Positions 36,602-43,995 of a stretch of 64,000 nucleotides of DNA are shown here, one piece after another; position 1 is the stretch's first letter, and the number at the start of each line of letters is the position of its first letter. A model generated the notes under the pieces. That model saw only the letters and a program-made list of their open reading frames with translations, searched no databases and had not been told where the DNA came from. A program made the position numbers and the translations under genes. Source of the DNA: Paenibacillus glycinis (lineage in GTDB: Bacteria > Bacillota > Bacilli > Paenibacillales > Paenibacillaceae); assembly GCF_009909185.1 (NCBI RefSeq), contig NZ_JAAAMV010000001.1:744001-808000 (forward strand), written 5' to 3'.

Positions 36602-37435
36602 ATGAAAAACGACAAAGCCGATTTCATCCCTATCTTTGACGGACATTCGCTCGCGGGTTGGCATCCCGTCCCTCGCCTGCCCGTTTCCCGCGCCCCGGGC
36701 GAGCCTTCGCCGGACCCGGACGACGAGCGTTACCGGCGCGCCATGCAGACGACGGGCAAATGGACGGTCGAGCATGGCGCGATCACGGGGCGGCAGGATC
36801 CGCCCGGCTGCGGTTACGGCGGTTACCTCCTCAGCGACGGGGTATACGGCGATTTCGAGCTGCTCTTCGAAGCCCGTCCGGATTGGCCGGCCGATACCGG
36901 CATTCTCGTGCGTGCCTCCTCGCTCGGCTCCCAAGGCTTCCAGATCTTGCTGGATCACCGCCGCTCGGGCAATATCGGCGGGATTTACGGCAACGGTATC
37001 GGCGGCTTCCATGGCATTAATTTTACCCTCGACGCCAAGTACGACGAGCATGGCCGGCCCATAGGATTGAGACTGGAGGATCCTGCGGCCGCCATCGAGC
37101 CGATGACGCCCGACAAGCCCGCGCTTCTTGACGACGCGGCAACCGGCGAGCAGTTTCTCTCGCGATGGAAGTGGGACGATTGGAACGAATTCCGGATTCG
37201 CGTCGAAGGCGCTTCTCCGCGGATCACCGTCCATATCAACGACGGGAAGATTTCCGAAATCGATACGGAAGCCCTCAAGCATCCCTTGTATAACGCCGCG
37301 GCGGTTCGGGATCTGCTCGGCCCCAAAGGCCATATCGCCTTCGAAATCCATGATAACGATCCCGGCATGGGCGAAGCGCGCTGGGGAGCGAATGCGGCTT
37401 GCCGATGGCGCAATATCCGGATTCGCGAGTTATAA
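36602..37435 (+). CDS. DUF1080 protein (3-keto-disaccharide hydrolase family), cytoplasmic
   Basis: The 277-aa protein has the concanavalin-like DUF1080 (PF06439) signature. FIPIFDGHSLAGWH opens it, WTVEHGAITG follows, then GYLLSDGVYGDFELLFEAR and TGILVRAS, with RWKWDDWNEFRIRVEG late. Members act on 3-keto-glycosides. Most are secreted, but this one has no signal peptide, so it would cleave a keto-glycoside inside the cell. The ribosome binding site GAGGAGG lies eight bases before the ATG. It has its own LacI-controlled promoter, divergent from the transporter operon, and ends eight bases from the convergent SDR gene. A 3-dehydrogenase making the keto substrate is not obvious nearby, though two SDR-type genes in the regulon are candidates. 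Confidence 0.88.
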   Translation: MKNDKADFIPIFDGHSLAGWHPVPRLPVSRAPGEPSPDPDDERYRRAMQTTGKWTVEHGAITGRQDPPGCGYGGYLLSDGVYGDFELLFEARPDWPADTGILVRASSLGSQGFQILLDHRRSGNIGGIYGNGIGGFHGINFTLDAKYDEHGRPIGLRLEDPAAAIEPMTPDKPALLDDAATGEQFLSRWKWDDWNEFRIRVEGASPRITVHINDGKISEIDTEALKHPLYNAAAVRDLLGPKGHIAFEIHDNDPGMGEARWGANAACRWRNIRIREL

Positions 37436-37443
37436 CCGCGGCA

Positions 37444-38142
37444 TTAGATCGGCATTTCTTGACCCCGGTAATCGACGAAATTGAACCTCGACACGGGAAT
37501 CGCTTTACGCTCGATCAAGTCGAGAATGCCCTTGGCGCTCGCGCGCGGGTCGGTCGGCGCGTTCTCTCCGCCCATGTCCGTCTTCATCCAGCCGGGATGA
37601 ACGCTCAGCACCTGAATGCCGCGGTCCTTGACGTAGGCAAGGAGCTGCCGGGAGAACATGTTCAGCGCCGTCTTCGTGATCGCGTACGGATAATCGCCCG
37701 GATAGGCATGCGTGATGCTGCCCGCTTCCGAGGAAATATTGATCAGCGCGGCATCCGGCTCCGTCAGCAGCGGCAGGAAATGCTTCGCCACCCGCATCGG
37801 TCCGAATAGATTGATATCGAACGAACGGATGACGTCGTCCATGTCAAGCGCTTCGATCGGGGTGTTGCGGGCCGCGAGTATGGCCGCATTGTTCACGATC
37901 GCGCCGAGCGTCTTGCCTTCGTGCTTCAACCGCGCGGCAAGTTCCGTCAGCCCCTCTTCGTCCGTCACGTCCAGGGCGGCAAGCGCGATCCGATTGTCGT
38001 ATTTGCTGGCGAGCGCGGCCAATCGCTCGTCCTGCGCATAGGGATTGCGCACGCCCGCGATGACGGCATGCCCGCGCTCGAGCGCTTCGGCGGCGATTTC
38101 GAAGCCCAGTCCGCGATTGGCGCCGGTGATCAGCATATTCAT
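37444..38142 (-). CDS. SDR family oxidoreductase (C-factor-like)
   Basis: The 232-aa protein has the TGANRGLG cofactor loop at residue 7, IVNNAA near residue 85, an ISSEAG Ser strand and the catalytic YAITK near residue 157. PGWMKTDMGG follows, a pattern shared with C-signal/C-factor-type short SDRs and carbonyl reductases. An Arg in VRNP after the second strand suggests NADP. It begins 51 bp after the LacI gene and is probably cotranscribed with it, which places it under the same operator. Substrate unknown. Confidence 0.88.
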   Translation of the reverse strand: MNMLITGANRGLGFEIAAEALERGHAVIAGVRNPYAQDERLAALASKYDNRIALAALDVTDEEGLTELAARLKHEGKTLGAIVNNAAILAARNTPIEALDMDDVIRSFDINLFGPMRVAKHFLPLLTEPDAALINISSEAGSITHAYPGDYPYAITKTALNMFSRQLLAYVKDRGIQVLSVHPGWMKTDMGGENAPTDPRASAKGILDLIERKAIPVSRFNFVDYRGQEMPI

Positions 38143-38193
38143 TCGATCTTTCCCCTTCCCTTCGGTTGTTCCTTGATTTTCGCGCGCGAAGAA

Positions 38194-39234
38194 TCAAATT
38201 CTTCGACAGGAGTCCCTTACGACCAAACTGCAATCCAGCGTGATTTCCTTGACGGTCAGCGTCTTCTGTTCGATGGTCGCGATCAGCAGGGAGGTCATGC
38301 GTTTCAACATGTCACCCAAATCGACGCGAATCGTCGTCAGGGCCGGGTGATGCTTTTCGCTCATCGCATGATCGTCGAAGCCGATGACCGATATGTCGTC
38401 CGGCACGCGCAGCCCCTGTTCTTTGAGCGCCCGAATGGCGCCGAACGCGACGCTGTCATTCGCCGCTACGATCGCCGTAGGCAGGTTGACCCCGCTGCGA
38501 AGGAGGGTTTGAACGGCATTGTAACCGCTCGTCTCGTGAAAATCGCCGTCCAGCACCCAATCCGGGTTCACCTGCAAGCCGCACATGCGCATTGCCGTCA
38601 TGAAGCCCTCGTATTTGGTCTTTCCGGACAGGCGGTTCATATCGCCGTTGATGACCCCGATGCCGGTATGGCCGAGTCCGGCCAGATATGCCACGGCCTG
38701 CTTCATGCCCGAATCGTTGTTGAAATTGGATACGATCCGGTTTGGCTCGGGTTGCTCCGGAAGCTCCTGATCGACGACGCCGACCACGAAGCCTTCGGCG
38801 ATCAATTCCTCGATGAACGGCTCGCGATTCGCCGCGCCGATGAAGATGCCGCCGTCGATCCGCCGCTGATAGAAGATTTCCATGACGCTTTTGACCACTT
38901 CCGTGTCCTTGGCATCGCGAATAATGTGCGTCAGGACGTAATAGCCGTGCTCGGAAGCATGCTCGATCACGCTGACGATCAGCATGTTCGTCAGCACGTC
39001 GGCGGAAACCCTTCCCTGGCCGAAGAGAAAGAGGCCGATCGTGCGGGCGCGCTTCCCTGCCAGAACCTGGGCGGATACGTTAGGAAAATAGTTATGCGCT
39101 TCGATCACCTTCATAACCTTTTCACGCGTTTCGGCAGGAACATTGGTATAATTGTTGATTACCCTGCTTACCGTGCTTCTGGATACCCCGGCAAGCCTGG
39201 CGATCTCCGTGCTGTTGATCTCTGATTTTTTCAT
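38194..39234 (-). CDS. LacI family regulator of the 29-41 kb sugar regulon
   Basis: The 346-aa protein has the LacI helix-turn-helix (NSTEIARLAGVSRSTVSRVINN), hinge (NYFPNVSAQVLAG) and sugar-binding domain (VIGFDDHAMSEKHHPALTTI). The second of two close ATGs was taken because AAGAGG is nine bases upstream of it but abuts the first. Its promoter and three others nearby carry the same TAAACGCGyGTTTA palindrome, so it very probably represses itself, the ABC operon, the DUF1080 gene and the isomerase operon. The inducer is unknown. Confidence 0.93.
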   Translation of the reverse strand: MKKSEINSTEIARLAGVSRSTVSRVINNYTNVPAETREKVMKVIEAHNYFPNVSAQVLAGKRARTIGLFLFGQGRVSADVLTNMLIVSVIEHASEHGYYVLTHIIRDAKDTEVVKSVMEIFYQRRIDGGIFIGAANREPFIEELIAEGFVVGVVDQELPEQPEPNRIVSNFNNDSGMKQAVAYLAGLGHTGIGVINGDMNRLSGKTKYEGFMTAMRMCGLQVNPDWVLDGDFHETSGYNAVQTLLRSGVNLPTAIVAANDSVAFGAIRALKEQGLRVPDDISVIGFDDHAMSEKHHPALTTIRVDLGDMLKRMTSLLIATIEQKTLTVKEITLDCSLVVRDSCRRI

Positions 39235-39252
39235 GGTACCCATCCTCTTTCA

Positions 39253-39303
39253 TAAACGCGTGTTTACGAATTTATCATACACATGGCCGTGAAATGTTGT
39301 CAA
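39253..39303 (-). promoter_or_regulatory. Autoregulated promoter of the LacI gene
   Basis: On the minus strand TTGACA and TATGAT are 18 bp apart and a TAAACACGCGTTTA operator follows the -10 box, as in the transporter promoter. It is divergent from the isomerase promoter about 40 bp away. Confidence 0.85.
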
Positions 39304-39344
39304 TCTTTTATGCGGGCATGCGACTATTTCAGCGATCCGCACTC

Positions 39345-39372
39345 TTGAATAAACGCGTGTTTATGATATGCT
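39345..39372 (+). promoter_or_regulatory. Promoter of the isomerase operon with an operator in its spacer
   Basis: TTGAAT and TATGCT are 16 bp apart with TAAACGCGTGTTTA across the spacer. This is the same design as the DUF1080 promoter. Confidence 0.85.
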
Positions 39373-39428
39373 TAAACCGAAGCACTCATTTTCGGTACGG
39401 CTACCCTATTGCGAAGGATGGGATTCTG

Positions 39429-40262
39429 GTGCGTCTTGGCGGACAGGTATTTCTCGAACGGAAAAACCCGGAAAATTGGGCGCGAGCCCTCGCGGAAGCG
39501 GGCTTTCGCGCAACGACTTGCCCGATCGGCGGAGAAACGGACATGGCCGAGCTTGACGATTATCTGACGATGGCCCGGCGTCACGATATCCTCATCTCCG
39601 AGGTCGGCGCCTGGAGCAATCCGATCAGCCGGGACGAGGAAACAAGGCGGAAGGCGATCGCCTACTGCATTGGACGGCTGGAGCTGGCCGAGCGAATCGG
39701 CGCGCAATGCTGCGTCAATATCGCGGGCTCTCGCGGCGAACAATGGGACGGTCCCGATCCCGACAATTTCAGCGACGACACGTTTGCCCTGATCGTGGAG
39801 ACGACCCGCGAGATTATTGACGCCGTCAAGCCCGAGCGTACCGTATTCGCGCTGGAGATGATGCCTTGGGTGTTCCCGGACTCCGCGGATTCCTACTTGT
39901 CGCTCGTACAGGCGATCGACCGCAAAGGATTCGGCGTGCATTTCGATCCGGTGAACATTATCAGCAGCCCCCGCACGTACTATCGCAACGGCGATATGAT
40001 ACGCGACTTTTTCGCCAAGCTCGGGCCGTATATTCGCAACTGCCACGCCAAGGATATACTGCTGCGAGGAAGCTTGACCGTGCATCTGGACGAGGTTGCG
40101 CCCGGACTGGGCAATTTGGATTATCGCGTCTTCCTTACGGAGCTGAACAAGCTTCATCCCGATACGACGCTCATCATCGAGCATCTCTCGACCAACGAAG
40201 CGTACCGGCAAGCCGCGGGCTACATCTCCGGCATCGCAGAGGAGCTTCGCATTCCCTTATGA
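39429..40262 (+). CDS. TIM-barrel sugar phosphate isomerase/epimerase family protein
   Basis: The protein belongs to the xylose-isomerase-like TIM-barrel family (PF01261). VFALEMMPWVFPDSADSYL, FGVHFDPVNI, CHAKDIL and LIIEHLS carry the Glu/Asp/His metal ligands at the ends of barrel strands. The frame is open from much further upstream, but those codons overlap the operator and promoter. The GTG start used here follows AAGGA by ten bases, lies about 50 nt after the expected transcription start, and begins at MRLGGQVF, giving 277 aa. Members interconvert keto- and aldo-sugars or 3-keto-glycosides. It is followed at 13 bp by an HbpS-like gene. Confidence 0.82.
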   Translation: MRLGGQVFLERKNPENWARALAEAGFRATTCPIGGETDMAELDDYLTMARRHDILISEVGAWSNPISRDEETRRKAIAYCIGRLELAERIGAQCCVNIAGSRGEQWDGPDPDNFSDDTFALIVETTREIIDAVKPERTVFALEMMPWVFPDSADSYLSLVQAIDRKGFGVHFDPVNIISSPRTYYRNGDMIRDFFAKLGPYIRNCHAKDILLRGSLTVHLDEVAPGLGNLDYRVFLTELNKLHPDTTLIIEHLSTNEAYRQAAGYISGIAEELRIPL

Positions 40263-40275
40263 CGGAGGTTCGCGC

Positions 40276-40752
40276 ATGACGAAGGAAGAATCATTATTGG
40301 CGGAATTGCTGCAGGAGGAAGAGGAGCTGCAATTCGCCTCCTTCTCCAACGATACCGCGCTCCATATCGGGATGGCGATCGTCAAGCGGGCCCAATCGGA
40401 CGGCAAAGCGGTCACGGTCGATATCAACCGAGGCCGGCAGCAGTTGTTTCATTATGCCTGCTCCGGCACGTCGGCCGACAATGACGATTGGGCCGCGCGC
40501 AAAGCCCGCATCGTGGAACGCTTCGGTCGCAGCTCGTATTATCTGGAGGTCGAACTCAGCGCATCGGGCCGCACGATCGCCGAGCGTTATTTTCTCGACC
40601 CCGCCGAATATGCCCCTTATAACGGCGCGTTCCCGATCCGCGTGCGCGGCGCCGGTATCATCGGCACGATTGCCGTCTCGGGCTTGCCCGGGGATCAGGA
40701 CCATCGGCTGATCGCCTCGGTTCTCCGAGCGTATCTGGCCGGCGAAAGGTAG
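40276..40752 (+). CDS. Heme-degrading/GlcG-like domain protein (UPF0303 family)
   Basis: The 158-aa protein resembles the HbpS/GlcG-type domain (PF03928). A helical start (SLLAELLQEEEELQF) leads to HIGMAIVKRAQSDGKAVTVDIN, then QQLFHYACSG and a C-terminal IRVRGAGIIGTIAVSGLPGDQDHRLI stretch that is the clearest family signature. Proteins of this family bind heme, corrinoids or small organic acids and often sit in sugar or diol operons without a settled role. GGAGG is nine bases before the ATG, and 13 bp separates it from the isomerase, so both share the LacI-controlled promoter. Confidence 0.87.
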   Translation: MTKEESLLAELLQEEEELQFASFSNDTALHIGMAIVKRAQSDGKAVTVDINRGRQQLFHYACSGTSADNDDWAARKARIVERFGRSSYYLEVELSASGRTIAERYFLDPAEYAPYNGAFPIRVRGAGIIGTIAVSGLPGDQDHRLIASVLRAYLAGER

Positions 40753-40792
40753 TCGATGTTCCTTGACGCAACATCCGTGCCCCCGCGCAACT

Positions 40793-40847
40793 GCAAAACA
40801 ACCCATCATTTCCGCTGCAGCCGAGCGTGAATGAGGGGTTGTTTTGC
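40793..40847 (+). terminator. Terminator of the isomerase/HbpS-like operon
   Basis: A 12-bp perfect stem (GCAAAACAACCC) encloses a long partly paired loop and ends in TTTTGCTTT. The arms are A/T-ended on both sides, so it could also act for the convergent NlpC/P60 gene. Confidence 0.75.
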
Positions 40848-40940
40848 TTTCGCCGAATACATGTTCATGAATGAATCTTCCCGATCGTCGATGCCGCTCT
40901 AGCGCATCATCTTGTTCCCGACAAGTTTGGACTGCCGAGC

Positions 40941-41978
40941 TCAGAACACCCGTCTCGCCGTCACGAACCGGTCCTTCCACTGCCCGTCGAAAGCTTCGAT
41001 ATGGACCCCGAGCTTGTCCGAATACGTGTGCAGGATTTTGCCGTCGCCGGCATAGATGCCGACGTGCCCGATATCGAGCCCGCGCGCGCTGAAGAACAGC
41101 AAATCGCCTTTTCGCAGGTCATCGAGCTTGACTTCAACGCCTTCCTTCGCCTGATCGTAGGAGACGCGGGGAAGATCGATCCCGAGCACGTCGCCGAATA
41201 CGCGCTTGACGAACGATGAACAATCGAAAGCATCCGTTTGATCGGAATCCGCGCCGAAATCATAATGCGTGCCGATGAATGTCGAACCGAATGCGATCAG
41301 CGCATCCGCTTGCTTCATCGCTAGATCCGGGCTCGAATAATTCGAATACTTGGGCTTCGCCGACATGAACCCGATCTTCCCGTCCTCCGTCTGCACCTCG
41401 AGCCAATTCGCGTCGACGGCACGGATCACGTGGATCCGCTGGCCTTTCGCGAGCATCCGGACGAGGGACGCATCCGCCTCCGAGCTCGGCTCGGTTCTCA
41501 AATTAACGCCGTATGTAATCTCGGTCTCGAACGTATGGATGGACGAAATGCTGATCGAGCGGGCGTAGGCATGCCACTGGACGACATTGCCCAGCATCTC
41601 GCTGACGAACCGCAGCGGCACCATGGAGAACCCGTTGATCAATTTTCCCGGCACGGGGAGCGTCAGCTTCTCCTGATTTTTATAAGCGACGCTGTCGCCC
41701 ATACGATACGTGATAACCGCGCCGTCCTTCATCGCCTTAACCGATTGCGTGCCCTCGTCCCATTTGACTTGGGCCCCTTCCGCTTCGAAGACCGGACGCA
41801 AAGGCACGTAGCTTACGCCGTTCTCGATGACGGGCGGCGCGGGAAATGCCAGCGCGCGACCGTCGAGCAGCATCGTCGGCGGCTGCTCGCTCGCCGCGTG
41901 CGCGTGCTTGGCTTGGACCGTCGTGATCGTCAAGGCCAGCAAGGCGACCATGGCGTATTTAATTGTGCTTTGTTGCAT
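40941..41978 (-). CDS. Secreted NlpC/P60 peptidoglycan hydrolase with stalk and SH3 domains
   Basis: The 345-aa protein has a signal peptide ending near HAHAAS, a copper amine oxidase N-terminal-like stalk domain (MLLDGRALAFPAPPVIENGVSYVPLRPV), a bacterial SH3 segment (GVNLRTEPSSEAD, NWLEVQTEDGKIGFM) and a C40 catalytic domain. That domain has the nucleophile Cys in DAFDCSSFVKRVFG and the His in DIGHVGIYAG. It cleaves stem-peptide bonds in the wall. The ATG used has AAAGGGTG upstream; the frame is open 28 codons earlier without family sequence. It stands alone, convergent with the HbpS-like gene and unrelated to the sugar genes around it. Confidence 0.93.
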   Translation of the reverse strand: MQQSTIKYAMVALLALTITTVQAKHAHAASEQPPTMLLDGRALAFPAPPVIENGVSYVPLRPVFEAEGAQVKWDEGTQSVKAMKDGAVITYRMGDSVAYKNQEKLTLPVPGKLINGFSMVPLRFVSEMLGNVVQWHAYARSISISSIHTFETEITYGVNLRTEPSSEADASLVRMLAKGQRIHVIRAVDANWLEVQTEDGKIGFMSAKPKYSNYSSPDLAMKQADALIAFGSTFIGTHYDFGADSDQTDAFDCSSFVKRVFGDVLGIDLPRVSYDQAKEGVEVKLDDLRKGDLLFFSARGLDIGHVGIYAGDGKILHTYSDKLGVHIEAFDGQWKDRFVTARRVF

Positions 41979-42124
41979 TCCTTGGACACCCTTTCCAACC
42001 GAGATAATGATTAGACGCGAATGCGGGCCGGTTTGTTTTGGTCTTTTTTGCATTGGATGCATTTACCACTAACTGCAGGCTGTTGGTACATGCGGTTGGA
42101 TAAGGGAACCTATTGAACTATGAA

Positions 42125-42158
42125 AGCCTATGACCGCCGCGATTGGCGATCATAGGCT
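42125..42158 (-). terminator. Hairpin terminator after the isomerase gene
   Basis: A 9-bp perfect stem (AGCCTATGA) with additional inner GC pairing lies about 95 bp past the stop of the minus-strand isomerase gene. Its T tract is short, so termination may be inefficient. Confidence 0.6.
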
Positions 42159-42253
42159 ATGGAAGTTAGGCAATTATACCGCGATGCCGCTGCCTCTTGG
42201 CAGCGGATGGCGGTGCGGCCGAAATCAATTGATCCGCCGGCCGTCTCGACACT

Positions 42254-43165
42254 CTACCCGATCAGCAGCCCGCCGGCCGCCGGCGCGCCCGGGAATGCGC
42301 CGGTCAGCTGCTTGCCCGTCGATACCGCGAACTTCAAGGCCTCGTCCATCAGCGCGAGCGGCACGGGACGGAAGAAACCATGTATTTCGTAAGTGAAATC
42401 GCCTTGGTAGCCGGCATCCGCCAGCCCGGCCATGACATCGTCCCACTGAACCGTGCCTTGGTGCGGGAGCAGATGCGCGTCGGTCAGCCCATGATTGTCC
42501 TGGACATGGATGGTTTTCAGCAGCGCGCCCAGCACGCGAATCGAATCGCGTTGACGCAAGCCTTGGATATGCGCATGCCCCGTATCCCAGCAGGCGCCGA
42601 ACAACGGATGGTTCAGACTGCCGACCAGCTCGGCCAATTCCTCGGGCGCGGCGCAATAGCTGCGCAGCGGCCGGCCGCCGCCTCGCGGACGGTCGAACAT
42701 GTTCTCGAGCGCCACGCCGACGCCCGTCTCTTCCATGACGGGCAGCAGCCGCGAATACGCGTTGCGGTTAAATGCCAATTGCTGCGCTTGCGATTCCGCG
42801 CCCGCAAGCGTTATATTGCCCGGATGCAGCACGACCCATGGCGCGCCGAGAATCGCGGCCGTCCGCAAGGCCCGCTCCGAATAAGCCAGATAAGAATCAA
42901 GATCAAGCCCCAGCTGCATGCTGTCGAAGGCTGCGCCGTGAATAGGTCCGTGCGTTTGCGTGAACGCCGCGCCATGCGTCTCTGCCGCCTCGCGAATCTC
43001 CTGCGCCCAACGTTCTTCCTCCGCCCAGGACATGCCGAGCAGGCGGGACACGTAATCGGTATAGTTGAAATCCAGCGCCTCGAAGCCTGCGGCCTTGCAT
43101 CTGCGAATCGCCTCTCCGATCGGGTAATCCGTATCGAACATATGAATGGATGTGGAAATTTTCAT
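42254..43165 (-). CDS. TIM-barrel sugar phosphate isomerase/epimerase family protein
   Basis: The 303-aa protein is a PF01261 barrel. Candidate metal ligands are the Glu in VGVALENMFDRP near residue 153, the Asp/His in FGACWDTGHAH near residue 190, the His in LKTIHVQDNHG and the Glu in DFTYEIHGFF. Its start overlaps the stop of the HAD phosphatase gene by four bases (ATGA), so they are translationally coupled. It ends the operon of transporter, secreted GH43 and phosphatase, and probably isomerises the imported monosaccharide. The substrate is unknown. Confidence 0.9.
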   Translation of the reverse strand: MKISTSIHMFDTDYPIGEAIRRCKAAGFEALDFNYTDYVSRLLGMSWAEEERWAQEIREAAETHGAAFTQTHGPIHGAAFDSMQLGLDLDSYLAYSERALRTAAILGAPWVVLHPGNITLAGAESQAQQLAFNRNAYSRLLPVMEETGVGVALENMFDRPRGGGRPLRSYCAAPEELAELVGSLNHPLFGACWDTGHAHIQGLRQRDSIRVLGALLKTIHVQDNHGLTDAHLLPHQGTVQWDDVMAGLADAGYQGDFTYEIHGFFRPVPLALMDEALKFAVSTGKQLTGAFPGAPAAGGLLIG

Positions 43166-43932
43166 CTCGCTAATTCCTCCTTAGGGTCGTCTTGAAGTAA
43201 ATAGTGATGCACGATCCAGGCTACCCCGTCTTCCTCGTTGGTCGGTCCGACCAGCTTGGCCAGCCGCTTCAGCTCGTCCTCGGCATTGCCCATGGCAATG
43301 CCGAGACCGGCAGCCCGAATCATCGCCGCGTCGTTCATGCCGTCTCCGACCGCGATGACCTTCTCCATGGGAATGCCCCATTGTCCGGCCAGCTCGGCGA
43401 CGCCCGACGCCTTGCTCACGCCCCTGGCATTGATCTCGCATTGAAGCGGATTTGCGCGGCTGACTTCCACCTGATCCTGCCATTCCAGCACATTTTGCCT
43501 GATGCGCGCCATGATCGCATGGTCCCGGGATTCGACCGCGAACGAGAACCAAGCCGCTTCCTCCGGCTCCGGGAACGGAAGCCCGGCGTTGCTGTAATAG
43601 CTTCCCTCCCTGGCATGGCCCCAGTGCAGGACGCCGTGTTCCTCCGCCGCCAGCCGCAGCCGGCGGACCCAAGGCGCATCCAGGCCGCGCTCGCTGAAGA
43701 GCTTCCCCGGCGCAAGCCAGTTCTGGGCGCCGTTGGCGCAGACCATCGGCGTGCTCAAGCCGAGCTCCTGCATGACCGGGAGCAGTTGATCTATCGGCCG
43801 GCCGGAAGCCAAGATCACGAGACAGCCGCGCTCCGAGGCTTGGCGCAGCGCTTCGCGAGTCGCAGGAGCCAGTTCCCCCCGGGGGTTAAGCAGCGTGCCG
43901 TCGATATCGAGCGCGATGCAGTCATAGGTCAT
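43162..43932 (-). CDS. HAD superfamily Cof-type phosphatase
   Basis: The 256-aa protein has HAD motif I LDIDGTLLNPRG at residue 8, motif II LASGRP, and motif IV GDGMNDAAMI near residue 205. The C2-type cap between them is typical of Cof/YidA sugar-phosphate phosphatases. It overlaps the TIM-barrel isomerase gene by four bases, so the pair probably acts together on a sugar or sugar phosphate released by the transporter and the GH43 enzyme. Confidence 0.9.
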   Translation of the reverse strand: MTYDCIALDIDGTLLNPRGELAPATREALRQASERGCLVILASGRPIDQLLPVMQELGLSTPMVCANGAQNWLAPGKLFSERGLDAPWVRRLRLAAEEHGVLHWGHAREGSYYSNAGLPFPEPEEAAWFSFAVESRDHAIMARIRQNVLEWQDQVEVSRANPLQCEINARGVSKASGVAELAGQWGIPMEKVIAVGDGMNDAAMIRAAGLGIAMGNAEDELKRLAKLVGPTNEEDGVAWIVHHYLLQDDPKEELAR

Positions 43933-43995
43933 GGAATCGCCTCCTAGCCCGTTCGTACCGGGATGCGGCGTTCATCGCGGCATCCCGATGCGCGG

